A stretch of 64,000 nucleotides of DNA from Pomacea canaliculata (taxonomy: Eukaryota > Mollusca > Gastropoda > Architaenioglossa > Ampullariidae), in assembly GCF_003073045.1 (NCBI RefSeq), contig NC_037591.1, positions 42,297,883-42,361,882 of the forward strand. The letters run 5' to 3'. Within the stretch, counting starts at the first letter, position 1, and each line of letters opens with the position of its first letter. The translations under genes were made by a program, and so were the position numbers. Under the pieces are notes generated by a model. That model did not search any database, was not told where the DNA came from, and saw only the letters and a program-made list of their open reading frames with translations. Below, in pieces: positions 1 through 13,400 of this stretch.

Positions 1-691
1 TCTGATACCCTATTTTGACTGACGTAGGCGTCTCGCTATCTTTGAACTCGAGGAGGATCGCCTTACTTGGGGTAGTTTTATTGTCTTTAGTTCTGAAATT
101 AAATCTTTTCAGCGATCTTACTTTTGGGCCTTTGTTATTTGCTAGTAGCTGGTTTATTTCTTCTAGGCTTTCTTCTAATGGGATGTTCTTGACTACGCCT
201 AATCCATTTTTTTTGGATTGTCTTTACAGGTATATTTCGCCCTGGTTGATAGCATGTTACTGCTAAACCGAGAAAGGATTTGAGATTTGCAGCTTCTTGT
301 TGCTGGTTTTTATTTGAGCAGCCTATGATTAGTTTGTTTGTTCTAGCATTTGGCCGTATCTCTACGACCTCGCCTATTTTGTTTTTGACCTCTGTGGTTA
401 ATATTACAAGGCCAGCTGTTACAAACTTACAATCGCCCTGTTTTCCTTCTGTACAGGGGATATTATTATGGGAAAACGTAGCTCAGGCACGTTCACCTGT
501 CTCTCTTTGGGAGATGTTTTAGCGAGAAGTTTCCTTCTCCGGTTTTTACTGACTACGGCTTGGAAGTCATCATCCGAGTCTGTGTCAAGGTCATCGTCTT
601 CTAAGTTGTTTTCGAACTTTTGTTGGTCAGTCACAGTTGCTAGCGAGTCGTTGCATGTCTCACTTACAATAAAGTCTTCCTTAAACCCCAT
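1..691 (-). mobile_element. LINE ORF1 relic (jockey/CR1-like nucleic-acid-binding protein), running off the left edge
   Basis: Read on the minus strand, the segment begins near 691 with an acidic, low-complexity N-terminus (MGFKEDFIVSE) and goes on through frame changes to GVVKNIPLEESLEEINQLL and ILLEFKDSETPTSVKIGYQ. The pattern of a short basic linker, then 'G-V-V-K-x-I-P', then 'P-S-x-A-I-L-L-x-F ... V-K-I-G-Y' is that of the RRM-like ORF1 of jockey/CR1-type LINEs. The frame changes several times, so this copy is a relic. The ORF2 (RT) part would lie left of the window. No host gene is seen here. Exact clade is not resolved. Confidence 0.6.
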
Positions 692-780
692 ATTTTTTAA
701 TTAATTTATTTTTTGACAAACTTCTTGTTATTATTTTAACGCAAGGCTTATCAGGTGCGGGCGTTGCTTTTCGCCCGCTA

Positions 781-891
781 TTTGTACTGGGCACCTTGGG
801 CACTACGTCACCCGCTCTTTGTACTGGGCACCTTGGGCACTACGTCACCCGCTCTTTGTACTGGGCAACTTGGGCACTACGTCACCCGCTA
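781..891. repeat. Three tandem 37-bp units with CRE-like cores
   Basis: Three near-identical 37-bp units lie at 781-817, 818-854 and 855-891, with a C-to-A change in the third. Each contains CACTACGTCACCC, so the minus strand reads TGACGTAG, close to a CREB/ATF half-site core. They lie just upstream (in minus-strand sense) of the LINE ORF1 relic and may be its 5'-UTR promoter monomers; that role is inference. Confidence 0.7.
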
Positions 892-930
892 ATGCTGCCC
901 GCCTCGCGCTGCTCACCGCTCGCGCGACCA

Positions 931-1013
931 AGCGTGGGGTGCAAGGGGATGCGGGCTGGAGGGACTATGCAGTGTCAGCAGTACCCGCTGACCTAAACAA
1001 GCGCTCCCCCTAC
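931..1013. repeat. Dispersed repeat shared with 34.80-34.88 kb
   Basis: The stretch around 'GGAGGGACTA...CTGACCTAAACA' recurs with few differences at 34799-34880. It is a dispersed repeat of unknown class, here directly next to the 37-bp repeats. Confidence 0.6.
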
Positions 1014-2600
1014 ATAGCCAATGGCGTTCTACGTGATCGGAAGCGCGCGCTTAACAAATAGCTTGGCCGACATTTGCAAACTTGTGTTTCTACACTTTTC
1101 GCAACAGGAATTAAGCTTCTTCAGCGGTCAATTCCACTACTGATACATGTGTTTGACTCTTCGATAACCGTACGTATAATTTATATACTCTAAAGTAGCA
1201 TAGTTATTGAGATTTTAATTCGAGAAATGGCCAAATTCAATGCAGAATATCATGCTCAGAGAAGAAAGATTACACATTAACGCAATAAATGCAAAAGTTT
1301 TCCAGACAGAAGTAGAAATCGAGCTCAGCAGTTCTGAACGCTTGCAATTTGATAATTATTTAGCCGTTAGCGATGGAGAGAATTCGGATCTGTCAGAATT
1401 TCCTCAAATAAATTGCGATTACGAAAGTGTGGGTCATGAACTTTACCATTTGAAAGCAACAAAATTTCGACAGTTCCTTCTGTTTACTGGTATAGTAGCG
1501 TTAAAAGGCCAGGTTTGTTATAGGCAGTATAATAATTTTTTCTCTTATTTATTGTTATTGATATAGCGTGAGGGCTGTTCATCTACTAGACTATACGTCT
1601 ATACCCCCGACCCCCACTGGTGCAGTAAATTTATGAGGGAAATATTTGATAGTCGCAAGGCCCTGATCGAGGTCTTTCACTGATACTGTGATACGTGCAG
1701 TGTGCAGCCTGTAGATTAAGATTAAGCCAGCTCAAAGATAACAAACTAGTTAGTCGCAAGGTCGTGATGTCTTTCGTTGATACCCTGATAGAGGTACATA
1801 TAGAGTTTGGATTAAGACATATTAAGATAAAGAAAAGTTAACCCGCCGAGCAAAACTGATGTCTTTGACTGGGTGACCTGATGAGAAGGTCGGAGACAAA
1901 GATAAAACATTGACACTTTGCCCACAGTTGATATGTTGGCTAAATTGAAGAACTTTTGTACTAATAGGCACGTTTATTTTCCTGTTCCTGTCACACGAGC
2001 TACATGTGTGATCACTGTAAGCCCATGGACAGCGCGTTGTATTTATATGTATATATGCCGGCTTTATAGTGCAAACCTGCAAGTCCCAGTGCTCTACAAG
2101 AATGTCAGTGCCAACGATGGTTCACCAAGTTCCGTGTTGGTCATATCGATCTCAAGGAGGCTCTTCGGTCATGGAGGGTCACCGAGGTTAATAATGTCAT
2201 AATAAAAGCATTCGTCGAGTCAAACCCACGCGACATGAGAGATTGCAGAAACATACAACCGTGGACGCGTAGAGGTCGACTGCTGTCTGTCTGCCAAGAC
2301 CAACGCCTAGCCTCTCGAGAAGTTGGCTAAACCAGAAGATTTGTAGTCTCATGCCTCGTTTTAGTAGTTAACTGGAAAAAAATCGTCTGCCAGAAGTCTA
2401 GTAATACAAGTTCGGGAGCGAACATTTGTCATTCCAGAGCTTGCGACAACCTAAATAAGGTGATACATCTAGACAGGCTCGATGTTTAGGTTTCTCCTGA
2501 ACTCAAAATCGTTCATTTGACGTCTCGTGGGAACATCTGGGATCTGTTCATTAAACGTGAGGTAGACGATACTGTTGTTTGTTTGTTTTGTTTTGTTTTA
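1014..2600. other. Intergenic; one 142-bp block repeated inside unit B
   Basis: No convincing gene. A short open frame at 1240-1566 has no recognisable domain. Positions 1898-2039 recur almost unchanged at 30429-30570, directly upstream of the third zinc-finger copy, so the duplicated zinc-finger block once reached at least this far left. Positions 2263-2330 (minus) resemble the repeat that overlaps the readthrough of contactin exon FN4b. Confidence 0.5.
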
Positions 2601-3316
2601 GTTTTTTTCAAGCGATTGATCAATGACGATTCGTTATTTACCAGGGTAAGTGTAGCACTGTAGTAGTGTACTGAGTTATGTCTTTGTAGAGAGTCAGCGT
2701 CGAACGTTCCAGAACTATCCACCAATCCTTGTCTGGTCATTGTTTCCCTAAGTGGGTCAAGCAACTTCGTAACTGCTGATGTAACAATAGACCCAGTAGC
2801 CGCGGGTGGGCAGCTCAAGACCGGGTATTACGCACGCAGCCGACTTACAACGTACGGAGTCAGTAATTGGGAGCTACATGGGCGATAACTCTTGACAACA
2901 ATATGGAGTTGCTGTTCTTGTCGGTCTCTGGTGAAGCGTATTTCGAACGGCTGGCGACAAAGTCCTTCTTCTGAGCAGAGACAGACGTTAGTCTACTTCT
3001 CTTATTTCTGTTGTAAGAGGTCAAGAGCCATCGCAGGTTAGAATTTTCAGAAGTGAGTCCGACCCACTATAGGTAGTGAGCGTTCTATTCAATATAATAA
3101 GTGTCACGTAATCTTAAATAAAAATAGAGTCAAATTCTATAACTGTCTTTACTTAAATATTGTCTTTGTTAAAGTTAAAGAAGAAAATTTTTGCTGCCGT
3201 AGCATTTGTGAACAGATTTGTACTTGGAAGGAAAATCGCCCTTGTTTTTAAATGTTTACTTTTAATTTGCATGAGAACTGAAATGATATATATTATTACA
3301 GTTGACATGTTTCAGG

Positions 3317-5452
3317 TCTGAGAGACAACAAACTTCAGTGGGTCTTCTTATATCACTAGAAACACTAAAGCTGATGAAACTGAAGACTTGATCTTCATTA
3401 GTCAACGATAAGTGGAAAAGTACTTTTATGAAAAACACAAAACAATATAATCAGTAACCCTTGAGACCAGAAAGATATGTCGGCCATAAAAAGTGAGATG
3501 CAGAGTACACTCATGAAGACTGAAACAACATCTGTAGCTGATGCACTAGAAGACCTGACTGTTAATGTAATACCTAAAGCAGAAAGTTCATTTTGCTTTG
3601 ATTATAATGAGACAAAATGTTTACAGATTGGTTGCATGCAGCACGACAATAGCTTTGGCCAAAAACTCCATGATATAAAAATTGATCCAGCTGACCAGAA
3701 ACACTGGAGGTGTGAGAATGTTCCCAAATTGGAGACAAATTCTCAAATGTCCAGTTCTTTCGTTAAAATAGAATGGCAGCCTGCTCACATTGTGAAGACA
3801 GAGTGTATGACTGAGCATAATCATAGAGTAAAGATTGAGAGGGCATTGCCTGGTCAAGAGGTAGTTTGTCATCCTAACAGTGAATTTTATTGCAACTGCC
3901 AAGGCATTACTTATGAAGTAAAGACACAGTATGGTCTACATCATGATGAAAATGCAAATGGACCAGTTACTTCTGAGGTCAAGCATGAAGATCACTCTGG
4001 TCAGGAAGTTGGTTCGATAGTAAATGCAGAACTGACAAAATCACACAGTCTGTACAAGGAAGGATGGAACATAAAGGTAGCCACAATGATGAAGCACATG
4101 AAGGCACAGAGCCCACCACAGGAAGTGGGGTACAGTTGTAGGAAAAATAAAGATATTCTACCATTTTTATCATCACCTGAACAAGTTGTTTCTGGAGGTA
4201 AACATACTGAGTTGATGGATATTACGACTGAGAGTCCTCAGCATGAGACAAATCTGAATGTTATAGAGCCTAGTGTCAATTTCAAGTCAGAAGAACAGCG
4301 ACATAGTAAGAAAACAAAATCTTATGAGTGCAAAGTGTGTATGTCTTCATTCAGTTTTCCATCCTTGCTCAAAAAACACATGTCAATCCACATTGGGAAA
4401 CTTCATAAATGCAGAGAATGTGAAGCTGCCTTCAAAAGTTTATACCTTTTGAAGCGGCACATGATTGTTCACAGTGATCAGAAACCTCACAAGTGCAAAT
4501 TATGTAAAGCTTCTTTCAAAAGATTAGGCACTTTGAAACAGCACATGCTTGTTCACAGTGATGAAAAACCTCACAAGTGCAGAGTATGTGAAGTTGCCTT
4601 CAGAAGATTAGATGTTTTGAAGCAGCACATGCTTGTTCACAATAATGAGAAACCTCACCATTGCAGAATATGTAAAGCTGCTTTCAAAACATTAGGAAAT
4701 TTGAAACAGCACATGCTTGTTCACAGTGATGAGAAGCCTCAGAAGTGCAGAGTATGTGAAGCTGCCTTCAAAACATTAGCAAGATTAAAACAGCACATGC
4801 AGGTTCACAGTAATGAGGGGCCTCACAAATGCAGAGTATGTAAAGCTTCCTTCAAAACATTAGGAAATTTGAATTGGCACATGAAGGTTCACAGTAATGA
4901 GAAGCTCACAAGTGCAGAGTATGTGAAGCTGCATTCAAAAGGTTAGGCACTTTGAAACAGCACATGCTTGTTCACAGTAATAAGAAGCCTCACCAGTGCA
5001 GTGTCTGTAAAGCTGCTTTTAAGTTCTCATATAATTTGAAAAACCACATGCTGGTTCACAGCAAGGATAAGCCTCACAAGTGCAGTGTATGTGAAGGTGC
5101 CTTCAAAACATCAGCAAGATTGAAACAGCACATGCAGGTTCACAGTAAGGAGAAGCCTTACCAGTGCAGTGTCTGTAAAGCTTCTTTTAAGTTGTCATAT
5201 GTTTTGAAAAGACACCATATGAGGGTTCACAGTGATGAGAAACCTCACATATGCAGAGTATGTAAAGCTTCCTTCAAAAAATTAGGCATTTTGAAACGTC
5301 ACATGCATGTTCACAGTGATAAGAAGGTTCACCAGTGCAGTGTGTGTAAGGATGCCTTCAAAACGGTTTACCATTTTAAACTCCATATGCAGAGCCATGG
5401 TAATGAAGAAAACTTACCAGTGCAGCATGTGGAAGTCCTCACCTACTTTTAA
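3317..5452 (+). pseudogene. C2H2 zinc-finger gene, copy A (one-base frameshift)
   Basis: A splice acceptor (TTTCAG|GTCTGAG) at 3316/3317 opens a terminal exon with 160 bases of 5' UTR; the ATG is at 3477. The N-terminal 280 residues are acidic and free of fingers, with repeated psi-K-x-E motifs (IKSE, VKIE, VKTE, VKIE, VKHE, FKSE). A tandem C2H2 array follows, with linkers of the form H-S-D/N-E-K-P-H. Seven fingers are in frame to 4946. One C is missing in the linker near 4904, and in the next frame at least six more fingers follow to about 5400. So this copy is either a pseudogene with one indel or an assembly error. A nuclear DNA-binding regulator is expected from the family. Two related copies lie at 28.5 and 30.7 kb. 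Confidence 0.85.
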
Positions 5453-6330
5453 AATGCACACAGTAATCAGTGATGTTACGCCTTCTCCGTGCAATGTGTG
5501 TAAAATTGGTTTTCGGTTGTTCAGTAATTTCAATACAATGTGATCCAGGGATGCTTGTGGTTACCAGAGCAGAGTATATGAAGCTTCCTTCAGAAGATTA
5601 GACATTTTGAAAGAACACATGTAGGTTCACCATGCTGAGAAACCTCACCAATGCAGTGTATGTGGAGCTCCTTTTAGATAGATATATGTCTATTTTAAAA
5701 AGACACAGGGTGAGCTACAACGATTTTAAACATTACCACTGCATTGTGTCTAAAGTTGATTTCAAGTCCTCACCTGCTTAGAAAATGCACATTCTAATCT
5801 ACAGTGATGTTAAACCCAACAATGCATTATGTGTAAAGCTGCTTTTAGGCGCTAATCTACTCTAGAAACACATGGTTACCTAAAATTGTATTTGTTTTAA
5901 CCCTTGCTTGGTACATAAAGCTTTCTTATCCTTGCAAGATGTGCAAATTTAATTTGATATCATCTATTTCAAAAACACACAGGCTGATTCATAGAGGTGT
6001 TAAGCCTTGCTAACGCAAAGCTTGTAATGCTTGTATTAGGTCATTCAATTTAAAACAACACATGCTCAATCACTGCTGTGTTTAACTTTACGGGTGCAGT
6101 TTGTTTAAAGGTGCTTCAGGTCATTATCTGGTTTAAAATGTGACATGGTGAGTCACAATGATGCAGGCTTCGCAGTTCAGTGTGTAAAAATGTTGTTAGG
6201 GAGGTGTCCTTCAAAAGGCACATGCTGATGAACAGTGAGAGTGTGTGTCAAGCTGTTTATTGGCTGTACAAACCATCACATGCCTGTCTACAGCTATAGT
6301 TCAACTCTACCAAAGCAGTATTACTGCTGT
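5453..6330 (+). pseudogene. Decayed zinc-finger exons 3' of copy A
   Basis: Broken finger modules can still be read, for example at 5540-5660 and 5800-5860 ('cattatgtgtaaagctgct'), with stops in most. The same decayed tail follows copy B2 (31.66-32.78 kb). The array was therefore once longer and had largely decayed before the duplication. Confidence 0.7.
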
Positions 6331-7976
6331 ATCTCCTGACTGTAGGAAATTGAACAATACCTAAAATTTGCATCTGTTTAAAGAATGTCATCATGTTGAC
6401 AAATGCATGTATATTCAACTTTTTTTGTATTATTATTTAACAGCAGCTAACGGGCTAAAATAAGGAATGAAAGCTGTGTGTTGGGGGTGGGGTTTAAAAA
6501 AAAATAGTTGATAGAAAGGAAGTTGGAGAGTTAAAGGGGGTAAATATTTATGTGGTAGACTTTTGAGACACACATCTTGGTTTTTCTATTGACCTTTTCC
6601 TTGTATTTATTTTCCTTTTCATTGTTTTGTTTTGTCTTATTTTCTTTTCAATACACATTTTTTCACATTTTTTTGTTTTGCTTCTAAATAAAAAATTTTC
6701 ACTATAACATTTGTTCAAAGAAGTGTTACTTTTTGTTTAAAGCACCTTATACAGTGTATGTGTAGACATTTTCAGGGGTAGTGATCTACGTCTATTACAT
6801 GGACCGTTTGTTATATTGCTTTCTTTGTTGTTGTTTTTTTTTTTTGTATTTCAGCTAGTTGTAATGATTGATTCTCTGGCTGGAGCGAGCATTTCTCCTA
6901 GCATTTCATAGTTTACAAAGCGATTAGCTTCACATAGACCTAATAAAAGTAAACTTTTTGGCTTCCTGATGCTTTTGATATATTGAAATTTATGCCACGA
7001 TAACTGCAATATGTTTTTCTTGTTGCAAATAAAGACCATATCCCTGCTAGAGGACTAATTACTCGAGATGACTAAATTATTTACATCAGTATGTAAGAAT
7101 TTCTTATGCTCTGCAACAAAGAATGAAACAATAATGTTCAGCAAAAGTAATGTCTGATGTCATTCCATATAAACAAATGCTTTCTAAGACCAATGACAGT
7201 ATGCTTATAGAGGCAGTGACTCATGAACTGCTTCATAAAGTCAAGAATCGGTTGGTGATCCTGTTGTAATACGTTTTGTTGTATATGTTCACTGATGAAA
7301 TGTTAATCAAGACTTGCTCCCATGTCAATTAATTTCTTACCATCCTATCTTCTCCACTCGAGAATATTCAAAGACAACAGACATTTATTGTCATATTGAA
7401 ATTTGGTAAATAAATCACTTTTTTGATTACTTGATCAGTAAAGGATTGAATTAGCTACTAGTAAAATTCTCAACATCAATAACGTTAGTAATAGCAATAA
7501 CATTATTTTAAAAAATCTACATACAGTGTATTTTCAACTCTATGACATTTTATAGACTAACAGTCTCAAACACAAAAAGTCAATGTGAAAGAAAAAAACG
7601 AGAAAAAAGATTTTATTCGAAAAATACAAAATGTGTGATCTCATTATCGCATCAAAAAAAGAAAATCAAAATAGGGTAAATTGAATAATGACCAGAACGC
7701 ACATTCGCATGCACACACACACCACTGAAAACAATAGGAAACAATAGTCAAAGCTTTGTCTCCAATGTAGCCTACAGTTCGCTCCACCTTTTACCGAAGC
7801 GTCCTCACGGACTTTGTTGGCACCAAGATGCGGTGCTGTCTTGAATGTCAAATACCAAGACTACATCCAACAGGCTCCTGGTTGAGAAAGCATTGTGTTT
7901 CACACAGCAACAGTTTCATTGTGTGAAGTTTAAAAACCTAGCAAGAGCCAAAGCACGTGTGTGAAGGATTATTTAT
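6331..7976. other. Spacer between zinc-finger and contactin tail; poly(A) signals
   Basis: AT-rich, with no gene seen. A + strand AATAAA-like signal near 6686 could end the zinc-finger transcript. A minus-strand AATAAA (7612-7617) matches the one at 35590-35595 downstream of the contactin stop. The two genes are convergent. The equivalent spacer in unit B is about 33.0-36.0 kb. Confidence 0.4.
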
Positions 7977-8965
7977 TTACAACAGTAGATAAGAAGCGAG
8001 AAGAAGAATTACAGTCCACAATGAGCCGCCTGTCGACCGACACCTGCGAGAATGTCCGTTTTCGTTGTGTCGTAGCGTATCAGGCCCCCTGCAAAACATA
8101 ATAACGCCTCCTTTTGTGATCTTAAATATACATTTTCTCATATATCTGTTAGGATTTTCTAAGCTACAAGGTTTATATATTTTAAAACATTATTATACAA
8201 TTCATTAGGTGTAATTTTTAATGTTAACTGCTTTGCGGTCTTAAAGATTTTCAAACAAGAAGTGCAAACCGTCCATGTATGTCGCTTTATGCAGCACGTC
8301 ACTCGCTGAATAAAGTTCTAGACTGGAGAATCACGGACTTATATCTCTGGACTGCTTACAGACAAATTTTCAGAAAAAGGCCAAAGCGAAAAATTTGCTT
8401 CCGGATTAACTACCGACATCAAGAAGACGAGCAGATGATGTGAACTGTCTAGCTGTTGACGTAGGTACAAGAGCTCAAAGTTTGTTATCTGTTATGTTTT
8501 CAGGTTTTCGGCTCTAGCCGTGGGAAGTGGAGGTTGAGGACTGTTAGCAAAAACGAAAGAAAGAAAAAGTCATTAAGTAACAAATGTTTGGCAAGACTGT
8601 TGTTCACTATAACTTAAAGAATGTTTGCGGATATTACACTACTAAGTGGTTCGTTAAGACCCGACAATCTACAACTTCGCGAGAGGCTGTTGGTCTTGGT
8701 CTTGGCAGACATCTAGCAGTCCAGAGATATACATCCGTGAAAAGAAGCGCACACGTGCACACGCACCCAGTGTGATAAGCAGTTCCACACTACTGGCGCC
8801 GTCACCCCCCAGATTGATTGGGCACACCCGCAGTTTGTACAGAACATCTTTCTTCAATCCTCTTACTACGTGTTTCTGAACGTAAAGACGATCTCAGCAG
8901 TCCGAATGTTGTCTGTATACGGCCAGGTAGAAATCTGGTGACGGTATGGAGATTACATAGGAGCT

Positions 8966-9115
8966 CTCCGTCTCTCTCTCTCTCACTCTCTCTCTCTCAC
9001 ACACACACAACTCCCTCTCTCTCTGTCTCTGTCTCTCTCACACACACACAACTCCCTCTCTCTCTGTGTCTCTGTCTCTCTCTCTCACACACACACACAA
9101 CTCTCTCTCTCTAGC
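8966..9115. repeat. CT/CA microsatellite block
   Basis: Three rounds of (CT)n followed by (CA)n and 'AACTCCCTCT', in the intron between FN4a and FN4b. Unit B has a shorter version at about 37000-37075. Confidence 0.85.
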
Positions 9116-9322
9116 GCCCGCGCTCTTTCAAAGCTTCAAAACTGTCATATTCTGTCTCTCACACAGCACGTGACACATTAGACAGGTGTCGTGATGTCAC
9201 ACCCACCGTGTAGCTCACAAGAGTCTCTTCATTCTGTTTGCGAGAGACACCGCGCCATGTGACGTACACACTGTCTGTACCGTGAGACGACACCATCACT
9301 TCTGTGGGCTGTGACGTCATCC

Positions 9323-10496
9323 CTAGCACATGCCAGACATAAACAGTTCACTTGTACAGACATTCTACCTCCAGGGTACAACACAAAATTCGTGCTCTAA
9401 TTTTATACAGCCAGTGTACTTTATTTTGAATGGCACTTTCGCACAATTATTTTGATGATGATGATTGATTGATGATGATGATGACAAAGAACACATTTAT
9501 TACGTAGCATCACAACCAAGGGAGGTTGCACCTTCTGTGCTGACCGAGTAATAAAGAAATAACACTAAAAACACTAGTTTATAATAACACTTGACAATGC
9601 ACTAAACACAATTAGCCCACAGGTAAAAAAAATAAAGAGGTAATAAAATTTGTAAGAAAAAGTAAGTGTAAAAAAATAGGTGTAACTAATAAAATAAGAT
9701 GTGAAAATAAATTGTATTGATGCATATTAGTAACAAAATGCTTGGAAACGATTAAGAATCGTAATATTCATCACGATTACAGTAAACGAAGTGTTGCAGC
9801 AAAAAAATGTGGTTAATATTTTTTTCTGTGTCACATATTTTTCTTTGTGTGAGAGGTGTCAGAATAAATGTTACGACTATTTTGATATCATATTTTATGT
9901 CAACTTAGTTTAGTGATAATAATTCTACATTTTTTTTATGACATAAAGATAAATAATATCTAAAGATGGTGTAAAGATAATTCAGATTGGATGACTCCTA
10001 AAAATGAAAGCTGACCATGTCTTAACCAATAACTGTGCTCTGCGTCTTATTATTTATTTCACAAAATTACCCCTTCACACCCTACTCCAGCAGTAGTTCT
10101 CTTCTGATCACACCTTCATGTTCAGCTAAGATAATATCCTGTCCACCTTTACTGACCTCATGAGAGCACCAACACATTCTCTGTTGTTTTTGCGTTTTTT
10201 TCCCCTCGTGTGTTCATCTGTGTACATTCTAGCGAACGAGCCATTCTAATTGGGTTAAGGATGAATAAATAAATACTGCTGATGTATTTATCCGTACAAC
10301 TATACCTGTAAATGTGATACAGCAGCCATAAAAAACTGACCATAATTTACTCCTTTGCCAGCGTGTGCATGTGGCTGTAAGTGGTTGAAAGTAGTCGTCT
10401 GTAAGTCTGTAAGCATACTTTTAACTCTAGTCATCTGTAAGCGGCTTCTTGTTAAGTGTATAAAAACCGGAAGTTCACTCTGACTGTACGAACCAC
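9323..10496. other. Intron of the duplicated contactin tail
   Basis: AT-rich with a GATGAT run near 9460-9480. No exon or RNA gene is seen. The unit B counterpart (37.3-38.67 kb) carries an extra insertion of about 290 bp. Confidence 0.5.
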
Positions 10497-13400
10497 TGTT
10501 GTATGTCCTCTGTTTGTTCTTTTCGCTGACTGGTCCGAGGCCTGCCGAGTTGTAGACCTGTACATCCATGACGTACATGGTGTTTGGCAACAGACCAATG
10601 ACTGTGGCTCCACTGGAGGCTTCCCCAGTGTAGTGGCTCATGATGAGGGGATTAGTTACATCTTCCCAATAGTTTACCTGCAAACAAACAGCAGCTTCTG
10701 CAGAGGAATCGCTCTTCATTCTTTATAGGTAGTGAGAAATACATACACAGATCTTAAATAATCTTATATGTGACTACTTGCTAGGGTCTTAGAGCTGTCC
10801 ACTCGAGCTATAATTATTTGATTTGTTCATAAGAGTATTCAAATTTCTTCCTTAACTTTCTTATGAACAGTCCATTGGGGTAGCTATTAGGAAAAGCAGA
10901 GATTAGTAAACTTCCTTTTAGTTTTTCTGGAGAAAGGTAAGGTCATTTCTGTGGCAAATATCGTGCCACATTACCTAGTAACCAAAGATTTGTAACCAAG
11001 GAAATTGGAACGTTACCTGGTAACCAAGAATCTTGCCTCTCACGGCTTCCTTGGTGTCTGGCACCGGGATCCAGGTGATATCGAGTGCAGTGGAGTTGTG
11101 GGGGAAGATTAGAATATTACCAGGAGTTCCGATAGGTACTGTAAAAACAGAGAGCAGGAGGAAACTGCAGTCTTATGTTTAGCACCAAAATGATTCGCCT
11201 GCCCTAATATCTGCATGCCTTTAAACAGTAGCGAATCTGAGAGTTGGGCCAGGAGGATGAGAGACAGGCATGCACGCCATGCACGCAAAAATTACCCTCT
11301 TGATTGGACAAAGAAAACAGCAGATCTTTATTTAAGTGACACAGGTATGAGCCAGCAAACTAGAAGAGCATAGATGCGATTATTTAAAATATTATTATTA
11401 CAAATTGTATAACTGCGATTGCACAGATGACAGATGAGAACAACAAACAGGCCCAAGACGGGTAGCGAAAGAAAAGGACAAAACTGACGATCCTCTGCCG
11501 AATAGATCGTCGCAACAGAAGAGTTGGGACCAGCCCCTGCCCGGTTGAACGGCTGCACCATGACTTCATAGAGAGTATAAAAGTTTTCTTTCCCCACGAG
11601 AACCACGAAGGAGCCAACATCACCAACCGTACCCTGAAAACATTGATGTCCTAATGTTACAATGTGTCGTAAACCATCTACGGCTTCCTCGCGTGAAAGT
11701 GCATTTCTAAACATTATATCGATGGAATGGGAAATTGATGACATGTTAATGTCATGTTGATGTCATACTGATGGAAGACTGATGTCAAATTGATAAGAAA
11801 TATTGACGGTGTATTGGTGGCACTGTTAGCAGTCTTCTTCTCTTTTGTGGTCGTCGTCTTCTTCTTTACCGTCTTCTACCTCAGCCTCTGATATTTCAAG
11901 TCCTCCAGCACTCTCACTCTCACTGTGTACAGTGTACCCCCCATCCTCATGCATAAGTCCCACTCATGCAGTCGTCTTAAGAAAACACTTTCAAACAAGA
12001 ACTAGAAGCCACAGCAGATGTTACTGACCTTTTGCCAGTTTCCAGGTCGGTCATGAAGACGGTAGTAAACGTTATAGCCAAACTCAGCCCCACCATGGTC
12101 TTCCTCGCGCAAGGGCTACAGTTGTTAGAGAATTTTAAAAAATGAATAAAAATTAATGCAGTCTAGTGATCAAACACTGTTTCTATTGTCACATAAAACG
12201 GCTAAATGAAACTCTGTTCTGTGAGCATCTGTTAGCTGTGTGAACAAAGGGCACTTACCGTCCAGGTAATACTCAGGTCACCGAGTTTGCTCCCCTCGCC
12301 AGCAGTGATGTTGCCAGGTGCAAGCGTGGGAGGGCCCTCTGACGTTTGGTGGTAAGCTGCGTAAACAAAAGTGACGTCAGTTGATATGTTGCATAGACAG
12401 GAGTGACATCAGGTGATATGCTGCATAGACACGAGTGACGTCAGGTGGTTTGTCGCATAGCAACCAGTGTGTGTAGACACACGGAAGGTAGACTGGTTTA
12501 AAGAAAGGTGATGTCTGTTGGATGTTGTGAGGAAAAAGCTTATGTAGTGGAAAGGCAGATTGACAAAGATGTTTGGCAATATGTCGTGTAGACGAAAATC
12601 ACGTGACTCTTCCATGTGGTCAAAAATGATAGCTGATACAAGCCCGATAGTATGCATAAAGATGAAAGTGGCGTATTGTTGCATACTGTATAGACAGATA
12701 TGATTTCGAGTGGTTCTCTGTGCAATTAAAACGGAAACCACAGAGGTAGCCGAAAGATGAATAAATTTATAAGAGAATAGTAGAACACCTCCCCACCTCT
12801 TAACACAAATAAAATTGATATGTTCTGAACATAAATTCGAGAAATGTTTATTATTGGACCTTCCCTAGCACATTAACTCTTTTCTTATCTTTTAATTCGT
12901 TTATTAATTTGGTATCATTTACTCTTCTTTCACCTCTCTTTCATTTCTTTTTCTGTACTTTGTTTTCTCTCATTTTCTCTGTCTTGCTGCCTTTGTTTTC
13001 TTTCTTAATTATTTATTTCTCTAAATCATATCGAAGATTTTTGTCGTTTGCCTTCCCTCCCCTCTTCTCTCTCTCTCTCTTATCCTCTTTATTTTACTCA
13101 CTCACTGGTTTCACAGACAAAAGAAATGAACTAACCAGACGGCACACTGTAAGGACCTAGACCGTGAGCGTTACGGGCGCTAACTCTGAACTTGTACGCT
13201 GTCCACGGCCGCAACTCAGTGATAGTTATCTCCCTTCTCTCACGGCCCTGAACAATGGTGGAGGAATCCGGTACGTCTACAGGAGAACAATGGAACAAGT
13301 AAATGTCACAGCCATGATTCAAAACTAGGGCCTTTATTTCGGTGTTTTAAGTGTATCAACAAGAGGGTTATTTTTACATCAAATAAACAGTTAAATATAA

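Noticed and set aside
1240-1566. 108-aa + frame near the left edge
   Set aside because: No recognisable domain, no splice or promoter support, surrounded by repeats; not strong enough to call a gene.
8818-9114. Ser/Leu-rich frame of 98 aa
   Set aside because: It is translation of the CT/CA microsatellite.
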